Position numbers and translations under genes: made by a program | The notes under the pieces: generated by a model | Seen by the model: the letters and a program-made list of their open reading frames with translations, nothing else | The model's database searches: none | Told to the model about the DNA's origin: nothing | In this document: positions 1-7,088 of the stretch, piece after piece | Layout of the letters: the number at the start of each line of letters is the position of its first letter | Numbering within the stretch: the first letter of the stretch is position 1 | Assembly (NCBI GenBank): GCA_902362715.1 | Contig: CABIXN010000001.1 | Coordinates: 904,277 to 968,276, forward strand | From: Lachnospiraceae bacterium | GTDB taxonomy: Bacteria > Bacillota > Clostridia > Lachnospirales > Lachnospiraceae | Length of the DNA: 64,000 nucleotides | Direction: 5' to 3'

Positions 1-1587
1 CGGATTTTCCTTCATAAGATTTTCAAATTCTTTCGTTGTAAATGTCTTCGTGGACACCGGGCCTAGATATTCGGAGCCCTTCTGATATACTTCCACTGTA
101 AAGGTTTTATCCTGATCCTTTTCATAAGGTTCTCTGTTATGGAACCGGTAATAAGGGTCTTTATCCTTTTCTCCAATGGTCAGCCGATTGACAGTCTCAA
201 CTGCAATCGGTTTATTTTTTTCTATTATAATTAAACTGAGAGGCCCGCTTACAGGGCTTGTTTCTGCTGACAGCGGTCCTTGTTCGGTACCCACTGCCAG
301 CAGAACATCTGCCTGTTCCTCTACCAGTTGACTGGCGTTTTTTGTAACTGTCTTTCCATCCTTCCCGCTGACACAGGACAGATACAAAGATTTTCCTGAC
401 AGATCTGCCCCGCAGTTTTCCAAAAACTTCCACAGATCAATGCCATAATATGTATGTGTTTCCCCATCTATAGCTGCTTTACGGGAAACAGGGAATCCAA
501 GCTCATACATTTTCTTATTTTCAAAAGATAATGTAATAAGATCTTCTAGATCTTTTACAGAATAAATTTCTTCTTCCGGCATAGCCGTTCCTGTAATAGT
601 CAAGGCGCTGTACAAGTCATCTCCATCTGAGATTTCTTCCGAAGATGTCACAGATGTATGCAGAACATTTAAAAATTTTTGTTCCTCTTCTGACACCGTC
701 CTGTCTTTTTCTGAAACTTTCACGATATCCTGGCTTTCGTGCTGGTCCACATTCCCGGCATTCACATCACCAAGCGCTTCTGCATCCTCACCATTTAAAG
801 TCATATATTCATATATTTCAATATCCAGTGTCCCGGCGCTTCCATCTGTGCATTCCGCAGTCACCTTTGTTCCATCTGCGCTAAAACGATACCCCTCCGG
901 ATAAACTCTTGAAAGGGTTTCCGCTATTTTCTGCGCAATATCTTTTTCATCTTCAATTAAAAATTCATGACCGTGAACCGCAATCCGTCCATCCAGAATC
1001 TCATCTGATCTGTTTTCAGAAACAGGCTGAAGTTCTCCGTCCTTCATAAGTCCAACCCAGGCAATACTTCGAATATTCCACCCGGAATCTACATTCTTAG
1101 TAACTTTCCCATCTTCTGATGAAACTTCCGATAATGTAACCCCGGAGGGAATCACACCTTTTACTTCAAAGTCCTGCACGGCATATGAGCCGGTATAATC
1201 CCGGATATCAGAAATCGTTTTTGCTTTTTCAGACCTTTCAATCTCCAATACCCCCTTTGTAATCGCCTCCACCGGTATTACAAGAGAAACGGACATTTTA
1301 TCCTCTCCCTGCTTTAAACTGCATGTTTTCATCCGCTGCCCGGCAATAGTAATCCTCAGGCTCTCAGCCGTATCGGATTCCAATGCAATTTCTTTATCAA
1401 AGGTCATATCCACATTTACAAACTGCTTTGATTCAGACCCGTCATTATAAGAAGATACCGCCACTGATTTTAATACCGGAGACTTCTCGGAGTCTGTTTT
1501 TGCACTGCCGCAGCCAGATATCCCCAGACAGACCAGCACAAACACTACCGCAGCCACCACAGTGCGGTACCAACTGTTCTTTTTCAT
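1..1587 (-). CDS. Secreted lipoprotein, 3' end beyond window (partial)
   Basis: Open frame from an ATG at 1587, with GGAGG just upstream, to the left edge: 529 codons with no stop. The N-terminus has KK, a hydrophobic run at about residues 10-25 and a lipobox I-S-G-C with Cys26, so it should be a membrane-anchored extracytoplasmic lipoprotein. The middle is acidic and has no motif I know. Around residues 327-450 the pattern ALTITG, later GIDLWKFLENCG, then V-rich strands resembles the sulfite-oxidase-fold (molybdopterin-type) domain found in some clostridial surface redox lipoproteins. That is inference from pattern only, and I see no certain cofactor-binding Cys. The promoter at 1714-1742 contains a GntR-type operator, so the neighbouring GntR regulator probably controls it. 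Confidence 0.7.
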   Translation of the reverse strand, partial: MKKNSWYRTVVAAVVFVLVCLGISGCGSAKTDSEKSPVLKSVAVSSYNDGSESKQFVNVDMTFDKEIALESDTAESLRITIAGQRMKTCSLKQGEDKMSVSLVIPVEAITKGVLEIERSEKAKTISDIRDYTGSYAVQDFEVKGVIPSGVTLSEVSSEDGKVTKNVDSGWNIRSIAWVGLMKDGELQPVSENRSDEILDGRIAVHGHEFLIEDEKDIAQKIAETLSRVYPEGYRFSADGTKVTAECTDGSAGTLDIEIYEYMTLNGEDAEALGDVNAGNVDQHESQDIVKVSEKDRTVSEEEQKFLNVLHTSVTSSEEISDGDDLYSALTITGTAMPEEEIYSVKDLEDLITLSFENKKMYELGFPVSRKAAIDGETHTYYGIDLWKFLENCGADLSGKSLYLSCVSGKDGKTVTKNASQLVEEQADVLLAVGTEQGPLSAETSPVSGPLSLIIIEKNKPIAVETVNRLTIGEKDKDPYYRFHNREPYEKDQDKTFTVEVYQKGSEYLGPVSTKTFTTKEFENLMKENP

Positions 1588-1713
1588 TTCCTCCATATCC
1601 TTTCTTTCGTAAAATCCTGATTCCATACATTACAATTTCTTTATTTTTATATAGTTTTATTTATTTTTTATATATTTTTTAAATTTATAATAACTTTTTG
1701 TTATGTTTTTATT

Positions 1714-1742
1714 ATTTTAACACTGGTATACCAAATACGCAA
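1714..1742 (-). promoter_or_regulatory. Promoter of edge lipoprotein with GntR-type operator
   Basis: Reading the minus strand: -35 TTGCGT (1742-1737), 17-bp spacer, -10 TAAAAT (1719-1714). The spacer holds the perfect palindrome TGGTATACCA (1724-1733), which fits the GT-N2-AC core of GntR-family operators. The GntR gene next door starts at 2660. Its own upstream region has related half sites (ACCAA at 2666-2670, TTGGTAT at about 2730-2736). An operator between -35 and -10 implies repression. Confidence 0.55.
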
Positions 1743-1844
1743 TTCATTATTGACATTTATTAATTCGTTTTTTGCAATAGTTGTTTATATTTTGGCATGG
1801 AACAAAAAAGAATTATTCCGCCGCAGTGCGATCAAAAGCGGAGC

Positions 1845-1917
1845 GTTTTTTTGCTCTATAGGAATCGGTACTTTTCAGCTCTATCACAACACAGTGCTTC
1901 CTATAGAGCAAAAAAAC
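1845..1917. repeat. Perfect 20-bp inverted repeat, 33-nt loop
   Basis: Arms at 1845-1864 and 1898-1917 are exact reverse complements (G, seven T, then GCTCTATAGGAA). It lies between the GntR gene and the edge lipoprotein. The T tract is in the 5' arm and the A tract in the 3' arm, the opposite of an intrinsic terminator, and no T tract follows on either strand. A smaller stem (ATCAG/CTGAT) follows at about 1923-1938. It could be a small mobile-element relic or a structured RNA. The rest of 1588-1979 is AT-rich with nothing else recognised. Confidence 0.6.
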
Positions 1918-1979
1918 AGCCTCATCAGATTCCTCTGATAAGACTGCTAAATTCCTTTGATTCATTTTTCTTTTTTATT

Positions 1980-2660
1980 TCAAGTATTCTTATACTCATT
2001 GATATATTGATAGTGAAGCTTCAGACCATCAATCCCTTTTTTTAAGTCTCCCTCCACAAGGGCCTCAACTATCATGCGGTGTACTTGCGTTAATCCTTCG
2101 TCATTGCTCATGCCAAGTATAATTTTATCACGCATCTGATGAATATAACGCTCCATAATACATGTCAGCGCTTTAAATGTAGTTGTCATGTATTCATTTC
2201 CCGCAGACTCAATGATCAGATAATGAATCTCTTTGTCAAGTGCCCCCCGCAGATCTTCCGTTTTTGCCTCCGACATCTGCTCCACCAGCTCAAGCATCCT
2301 TTTTTTCTGATTTTCCGTTGCTTTTTTTATGGCAAGATTCATCGCCTGCCATTCTAGAGCATAACGAAATTCTGTAATTTGATCCATATCCATCTCTTTT
2401 AATACGTACATATACGACATAACAGAGACAATGGTTTCATCAAAATCGCTGGATATATAATTTCCCGAACCCTGCTGACTGCTGATGACCCCCATATTTT
2501 CAAGTATTCTAAGCCCTTCTCTTACAGAATTTCTGCTGACATCAAGAAGCAAAGCCAGCTCTCTTTCCGGCAAAAGCCGATCTCCCGCTTTCAGACAGCC
2601 GTTAAGCACCTGCTCTTTAATATAATTATCAACTTTTAAATATGATTTTTCCACATGCAA
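1980..2660 (-). CDS. GntR-family regulator, FadR/FCD type
   Basis: A 226-residue repressor. The N-terminal winged helix-turn-helix covers about residues 5-70 (L-LPERELA-L--VSRN-VREGLR-LE--G, then the wing Q-GSGNYI). A helical FCD effector domain covers about 90-220, including conserved EFR (about 102-104) and HRMI near the end. This subfamily senses small organic acids. Start ATG at 2660; the ribosome site (GGTAGG) is modest. A dyad ATAAC-AAT-GTTAT lies at 2695-2707 beside a TATAAT-like -10, possibly for autoregulation. It is followed by an intergenic palindrome and the lipoprotein whose promoter carries TGGTATACCA, a probable target. The effector is unknown. Confidence 0.85.
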   Translation of the reverse strand: MHVEKSYLKVDNYIKEQVLNGCLKAGDRLLPERELALLLDVSRNSVREGLRILENMGVISSQQGSGNYISSDFDETIVSVMSYMYVLKEMDMDQITEFRYALEWQAMNLAIKKATENQKKRMLELVEQMSEAKTEDLRGALDKEIHYLIIESAGNEYMTTTFKALTCIMERYIHQMRDKIILGMSNDEGLTQVHRMIVEALVEGDLKKGIDGLKLHYQYINEYKNT

Positions 2661-2694
2661 AACCTACCAAAATATATTTTTATATGAGTATTAT

Positions 2695-2707
2695 ATAACA
2701 ATGTTAT
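2695..2707. promoter_or_regulatory. Dyad upstream of GntR gene
   Basis: ATAAC (2695-2699) and GTTAT (2703-2707) form a short perfect dyad with centre AAT, about 35 bp upstream of the GntR start. It overlaps an AT-rich promoter with TATAAT on the minus strand. Candidate autoregulatory operator, from position and symmetry only. Confidence 0.3.
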
Positions 2708-2759
2708 TATATTTTGTATTGATTACTTTTTGGTATCTGCCTGCGCTAAAGGCAGAGTG

Positions 2760-3338
2760 TCAGCCCCGCCATTCCAAATATTTTATAATCAGCTCCACAC
2801 ATCTGTCTACACCTAACACTCCACTGTCCAGGCAAAGCTCATATCCTTTAGCTGCTCCCCAGGTCTCTTTGGTGTACATATGGTGAAATGCGGCACGCTG
2901 TTCATCTACCTGATGCATTCTCTTTTTGGCATTTCCAATAGAAATATGTTCCATTTCTGCAATTTTGGCAATTCTGTGTTCTTCAGATGCATGAATAAAC
3001 ACACTAACCGCATCCTCCTTTCCCCGGAAGATATAATTGGCGCACCGTCCAATAATAACGCCGCCTTCTAAAGCTGTCAGAGCTCGTATTTTCTGAAACG
3101 GAATTTTAGAAATTCCATAATCCGGATCCAGCGCTTCCTGATTTTCCTCAATGGCATATAAATAGCTGTTGATGGGTTTTTCTTCATAAAAATCCTTCAT
3201 CTCTTCATAATTGTCATCTGAATCAGCAGCATTCAACAACTTCTTCTTATCATAAAAAGGCAGATTCAGCCGTTTGGCCAGCATTTTTCCAATCTCCCGT
3301 CCTCCGCTTCCGTATTCTCTTCCGATTGTTATAATCAT
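2760..3338 (-). CDS. Cytidylate kinase-like family protein
   Basis: A 192-residue P-loop protein. The N-terminus MIITIGREYGSGGREIG is the phosphate-binding loop of the cytidylate-kinase-like family, which differs from classical Cmk and is common in Lachnospiraceae. Residues 85-105 (GVIIGRCANYIF) and the later R-KK-M--VDE---- region match the lid and nucleotide-binding part of that family. It probably phosphorylates a nucleotide or small molecule; the true substrate is not established. The start has AGGAGG about 9 nt upstream. It is 18 bp downstream of nothing on its strand except the GntR side, and lrgB ends 18 bp beyond its start, so lrgA-lrgB-this gene may be one transcript. Confidence 0.85.
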   Translation of the reverse strand: MIITIGREYGSGGREIGKMLAKRLNLPFYDKKKLLNAADSDDNYEEMKDFYEEKPINSYLYAIEENQEALDPDYGISKIPFQKIRALTALEGGVIIGRCANYIFRGKEDAVSVFIHASEEHRIAKIAEMEHISIGNAKKRMHQVDEQRAAFHHMYTKETWGAAKGYELCLDSGVLGVDRCVELIIKYLEWRG

Positions 3339-3356
3339 AAAACAATCCTCCTCGTA

Positions 3357-4049
3357 TTACATAAAATGAGCATATCCAGATGCCAACGCCACAGTTACAA
3401 GTCCCGCAACTGCCACTGCCAGACTGCTCATAGCTCCTTCAACAGCTCCAAGTTCCAGGGCCTTGGCTGTGCCAATGGCATGAGATGCGTTTCCAAGGGC
3501 AAGTCCTCTCGCTATGGGCTCCTTAATTCTGAAAATTTTAAAGACTATTTCAGCTATTACATTTCCCAGAATACCGGTTACTATAATTGATGCCACTGTA
3601 ATTGTAACAACACCCCCAAGCTCCTGGGAAACGCCCATCCCAATGGCCGTTGTAATAGACTTTGGCAGCATCGTAACATACATCTGATGATTCAAGCCAA
3701 ATAGCTTTGACATAACAAGGATTCCTGTCAAACTTGCAAAAATACCGGACAAAAGGCCACAGACCACTGCCCGCAGATGCTTTTTTAACAATGCCAGCTG
3801 TTCATACAGCGGTACCGCAAGGCAGACCGTGGCAGGTGTCAGCAGATAAGAAATATATTTCGCTCCTTCATTATAAGTATCATAATCCACATGACAGATG
3901 ATTAATACAGCCATAACACAAATTACGGAAATCAAAAGCGGATTTAAAATCGCCAGCTTAAACTTTCTTTTCAGCAGAAGTGCAATTTCATAAGCAGCAA
4001 TACTCAGGGCCGCCCCAAAAAAAGTGAAATTCTTTACAATCTCATTCAT
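3357..4049 (-). CDS. lrgB: LrgB/CidB family membrane protein
   Basis: A 230-residue membrane protein with about seven hydrophobic segments. The conserved LrgB core is visible: MLPKSITTAIGMGVSQELGG around 125-145 and GLALGNASHAIGTAKALELG around 180-200. With LrgA it forms the antiholin-like or metabolite-export pair that affects murein hydrolase activity and, in several species, export of pyruvate or other fermentation acids. It overlaps lrgA by 8 bp, so the two are translationally coupled. Usual family length. No LytTR regulator is nearby, unlike the staphylococcal locus. Confidence 0.93.
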   Translation of the reverse strand: MNEIVKNFTFFGAALSIAAYEIALLLKRKFKLAILNPLLISVICVMAVLIICHVDYDTYNEGAKYISYLLTPATVCLAVPLYEQLALLKKHLRAVVCGLLSGIFASLTGILVMSKLFGLNHQMYVTMLPKSITTAIGMGVSQELGGVVTITVASIIVTGILGNVIAEIVFKIFRIKEPIARGLALGNASHAIGTAKALELGAVEGAMSSLAVAVAGLVTVALASGYAHFM

Positions 4050-4404
4050 GATGCATTCCCTTTTCTTTTTTAATTACTAATTCAGTAACCTTCCCGGTAA
4101 CAGCCATTACTAAAACAGTAGAGCATACAACAATTACCAGAACCGGCACAAACACAGACGCCAGCCGGCCCCAGGAATCCAAAAGCCCCACCGCTGCAGG
4201 CACAAACATAATTGGCATAATTTCAATTAAAAAGGCGGCTGTCTCACGAATTGCCGAAACCTGCAGAATGCCGGTGATCAGACAGACCAGCAGAATTAAA
4301 AGGCCATATACACTTCCCGGAATCGGCAGGGGAATCACTTCTTTTAATATCTCCCCCAGCAGAGAAATAATCAAAATGATTCCAAATTGTTTTAAATACT
4401 TCAT
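4042..4404 (-). CDS. lrgA: LrgA/CidA family membrane protein
   Basis: A small holin-like protein of 120 residues with four hydrophobic segments. The PLPIPGSVYGLLILL motif around 25-40 is the CidA/LrgA signature. I choose the ATG at 4404 (MKYLKQFG) because AGGAGGG sits 6 nt upstream; an ATG further upstream would add residues that include this ribosome site. First gene of the lrgA-lrgB pair, whose products are thought to act together in the cytoplasmic membrane. Confidence 0.92.
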   Translation of the reverse strand: MKYLKQFGIILIISLLGEILKEVIPLPIPGSVYGLLILLVCLITGILQVSAIRETAAFLIEIMPIMFVPAAVGLLDSWGRLASVFVPVLVIVVCSTVLVMAVTGKVTELVIKKEKGMHHE

Positions 4405-4528
4405 ACGCTTCCCTCCTGTAAATTTTTGCTGCAAAAAACATCCCTTGAAACAAATTCAGCCATTGTATGTAATCTTTCATATATCTTAATTGGTCCTACC
4501 ATTTATTATAGAAAGATTCCTTGAAAAG

Positions 4529-5356
4529 TCAAGAAATCCTTTCCAGATCCTCTTCTTTTCTGGACAAATAGTAAATCACAAAGAATCCTGCAAGAAAAGT
4601 AAAAATACAAACAACCAGCGTTTTCCCAACTGGAATCCCTGGAAATACCTGGGCCGCCGAACCAATCACAAATCCTAAAATAATCAGATAGGCAGCAAAA
4701 GGATACCTGTTCATACAAAATTCCAATAATTTCGTTGTAAGCAGTATCCCAAGGAGACATCCAATGATCAATGGCAGCAGGGCAATAACATCCAGATTTC
4801 CCACCGCTTCCATGGTCGGTTCATACAATCCCATTAAAACCAGCATATAAGATACACTGATTCCCGGCAGAACTAAAGCTACAGCCACAATAATGCCCCC
4901 GGCGATCTGAATCAGATAGTATCCGATACCCGAAAAATAGTCACCGCCAAATAGCCCGGAGGGTATCTTCGCAACTCCTGCCACCGCAGCAATTCCAATG
5001 ATCAGATAAAGAAAAAATTTCAGATTCAAACGCTTCATCTGAATCTTTTTGTAAATCATGGGGATACTCCCTGCCACTGCTCCCATAAAAAAGTACATCA
5101 TCGGTTTTTCATAAAGCTGTATCAGCAAAAGCAGCGGTTTTGCCAGCATTACCATACCAAATACAGCCGGAACAGAAAAAGCTGCCAGAAACAGCAGACT
5201 TTTTTTCTTGTGCTTTCGAAAGGAACTAACCGATTGAATCAGACGGTCATAGGCCCCCAGCACCATAGCCATAGTTCCGCCGGACATCCCCGGCACCATC
5301 AGTGTAACCCCTACAATCAATCCCTGTAACATTGTCAGCCAAACAGAAAAATTCAT
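4529..5356 (-). CDS. DUF368 domain membrane protein
   Basis: A 275-residue polytopic protein. It begins with the DUF368 hallmark, a glycine- and proline-rich stretch G--VGVTLMVPGMSGGTMAM at residues 14-32. A second copy of the motif, LVLPGISVSYMLVLMG, lies around 160-180. This internal duplication is typical of the family (relatives of the undecaprenyl-phosphate recycling flippases, DedA and DUF368). A lipid-carrier flippase role is inferred from the family, not seen here. About eight membrane segments. Start supported by GGGAGG 6 nt upstream. It stands alone, facing the same way as its neighbours, with about 110 bp on each side. Confidence 0.9.
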   Translation of the reverse strand: MNFSVWLTMLQGLIVGVTLMVPGMSGGTMAMVLGAYDRLIQSVSSFRKHKKKSLLFLAAFSVPAVFGMVMLAKPLLLLIQLYEKPMMYFFMGAVAGSIPMIYKKIQMKRLNLKFFLYLIIGIAAVAGVAKIPSGLFGGDYFSGIGYYLIQIAGGIIVAVALVLPGISVSYMLVLMGLYEPTMEAVGNLDVIALLPLIIGCLLGILLTTKLLEFCMNRYPFAAYLIILGFVIGSAAQVFPGIPVGKTLVVCIFTFLAGFFVIYYLSRKEEDLERIS

Positions 5357-5439
5357 ATATCCTCCCTGCTATTTACTAAAATATCCTTATGCTGTATATA
5401 GCTTTTTATTCTATCACACACACCAAAAGCCGTAAAGAA

Positions 5440-5479
5440 AAAGATAGTATTCTGCCCAGAAGGGCAAAATACTATCTTT
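5440..5479 (-). terminator. Intrinsic terminator after the SDR gene
   Basis: Perfect 12-bp arms AAAGATAGTATT (5440-5451) and AATACTATCTTT (5468-5479), with a GC-rich inner part (GCCC/GGGC) and T5 following on the minus strand. One arm overlaps the last codons of the dehydrogenase gene. Confidence 0.85.
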
Positions 5480-6269
5480 TATTCTTAAGATCAATCAAAT
5501 CACCAAATACCGGTGTAGGCAGACCAAAGCCTCCGGATACATCCACAATCTGCCCGGTGGAATATGCACTGTCGTCACTGGCAAAATAAAATACGGTACC
5601 GGCCACCTCCTCCGGCGTTCCCATTCTCTTGATCGGAATATGTTTCAGGAAAAATTCACGAAACTCCTCTGAGAGATGTTCCATTACCGCATCCGTAGCT
5701 GTCATGCCAGGCAGAACTGCATTGCACCGAATGTTATCTCTAGCACATTGTACTGCAATCAATTTTGTCAGATAATTAATAGCCGCTTTGCTGGTTCCAT
5801 ATGCAATCTGGGAAATATCAGGCCTCAGCCCTCCAATAGAGGAAATATTTATAATACTTCCGCCGCCTTGTTCCTTCATAATAGGTATGGCCGTCTGTGC
5901 TGTTAAAAATACACTGGCAAGGTTCATATCAACTGTACCTATAAAATCCTGATAATCTGTCTGTTGAATATCCAAATCTGTCCGGGGATCAGAAGTTCCA
6001 AAATTATTGACAAGGATATCCAATCTGCCCTCCTGCCCGGCCACAGTTTTTACCATAGCAGAATAGGTCTCCTTTTGAGACGCATCATGATAAACGGTTT
6101 TCACATGCAAGCCCAGAGCATTCAATTCTAGGGCTCTCTCTTCGGCCCGTTTAAGGTTTCTGGCTCCCATATATACCACTGCTCCCTCCCGGGCCAGACG
6201 ATTCACACAGGCAAGTCCTATTCCTCTGGTTGAAGCAGTAACCAATGCTACTTTGTTTTTCAATCTCAT
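5472..6269 (-). CDS. Short-chain dehydrogenase, 7-alpha-HSDH-like
   Basis: A 265-residue classical SDR. The Rossmann loop is TASTRGIG (residues 11-18, in place of TGxxxGxG). NNFG replaces NNAG, the catalytic Ser is in NISSIGG, and Y-GTSK gives the Tyr/Lys pair. Several stretches follow the pattern of clostridial NADP-dependent 7-alpha-hydroxysteroid dehydrogenases rather than FabG: the STRGIG loop, NIRCNAVLPG, a SEEFR--FLKH-P--R-G-PE segment, ASDDS-Y-TG, and the GGFGLPTP tail. A bile-acid oxidoreductase is therefore plausible; this is recalled family pattern, not a search. Arg after strand 2 (GAR) suggests NADP(H). I choose ATG 6269 because GGAGG lies 9 nt upstream; a TTG five codons earlier overlaps that site. 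It has its own terminator. Confidence 0.8.
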   Translation of the reverse strand: MRLKNKVALVTASTRGIGLACVNRLAREGAVVYMGARNLKRAEERALELNALGLHVKTVYHDASQKETYSAMVKTVAGQEGRLDILVNNFGTSDPRTDLDIQQTDYQDFIGTVDMNLASVFLTAQTAIPIMKEQGGGSIINISSIGGLRPDISQIAYGTSKAAINYLTKLIAVQCARDNIRCNAVLPGMTATDAVMEHLSEEFREFFLKHIPIKRMGTPEEVAGTVFYFASDDSAYSTGQIVDVSGGFGLPTPVFGDLIDLKNKR

Positions 6270-6388
6270 ATTTACAGCCTCCAATTATTTTCTATTCTGT
6301 CTTTACATAGAAAAAGCTACACGCCCTGATCTAATACTCTTATCATTTCCAAATTTACCGCAGCCATTCATTTCCTCTAAAAAGAGGT

Positions 6389-7069
6389 TTACTCTTCCAA
6401 AAACTTTTCCACCTGATAATTAAATTCCTCCGGATTTTTGGCGGCTGCAGAATGATTCCCCGGAAGGATTACAAGGCTGGCATCCGGAAGATGATCTGCA
6501 ATTAACCTGGTATGATTTTCCTTTATCATATCATGATCACCCACTATTACCAGTGTTTTTATATGAATTTTTTCCAGCTCTTCCGGCAAAACCATAGGAT
6601 CCTTTACCATAAGCCCCAGAATTTCGGCTTTCAGCTTGGCGCCGGCACTGAATTTTGCAAAAAACAGTGCCAGCCGGTAACCGATTTCCACAGGAATCTG
6701 AACCCAGCGTTTTACGCCCCCGGGATTTAAATTAGCCCCATTTAAAATCAGTCGTTCTACCATCCCAGGATAGCGCAGGGCAAAAATTACCGCAATATTT
6801 CCTCCGTCCGAAAACCCGAGAATACTGGCTTTTGGTATCTCCATTTCATCCATAAATTCTTTCAGGTCATCTGCAAACTGACGGATGGAAAATTGCGCTT
6901 CCCCTCTGGGAGAGTTTCCATGTCCCCTGGTATCTATGGCAATCACACGATACTTTTTTCTAAAATATGTAATCTGATGGCGAAAGTATCCGCAGTCTTC
7001 CCCATTTCCATGCAATAGTATCAACGGCTTTCCTCTGCCCTGTTCTATATAATGCAGTTGTATGTCCAT
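6389..7069 (-). CDS. Alpha/beta hydrolase
   Basis: A 226-residue serine hydrolase of the alpha/beta fold. HGNG (about residue 20) is the oxyanion region, D-RGHG-S follows, and the nucleophile elbow is GFSDGG (Ser about 92). The acid is probably the Asp in VVIVGDHDMI and the base the His in LPGNHS. No signal peptide. Substrate unknown; the family includes esterases and C-C hydrolases. GGAGAGG precedes the start. It lies 19 bp from the penicillin-binding protein stop and is transcribed the same way, so it may be cotranscribed with it. A short CCTCT/AGAGG stem follows the stop. Confidence 0.85.
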   Translation of the reverse strand: MDIQLHYIEQGRGKPLILLHGNGEDCGYFRHQITYFRKKYRVIAIDTRGHGNSPRGEAQFSIRQFADDLKEFMDEMEIPKASILGFSDGGNIAVIFALRYPGMVERLILNGANLNPGGVKRWVQIPVEIGYRLALFFAKFSAGAKLKAEILGLMVKDPMVLPEELEKIHIKTLVIVGDHDMIKENHTRLIADHLPDASLVILPGNHSAAAKNPEEFNYQVEKFLEE

Positions 7070-7088
7070 ATCCTATCCTCTCCGTTTT

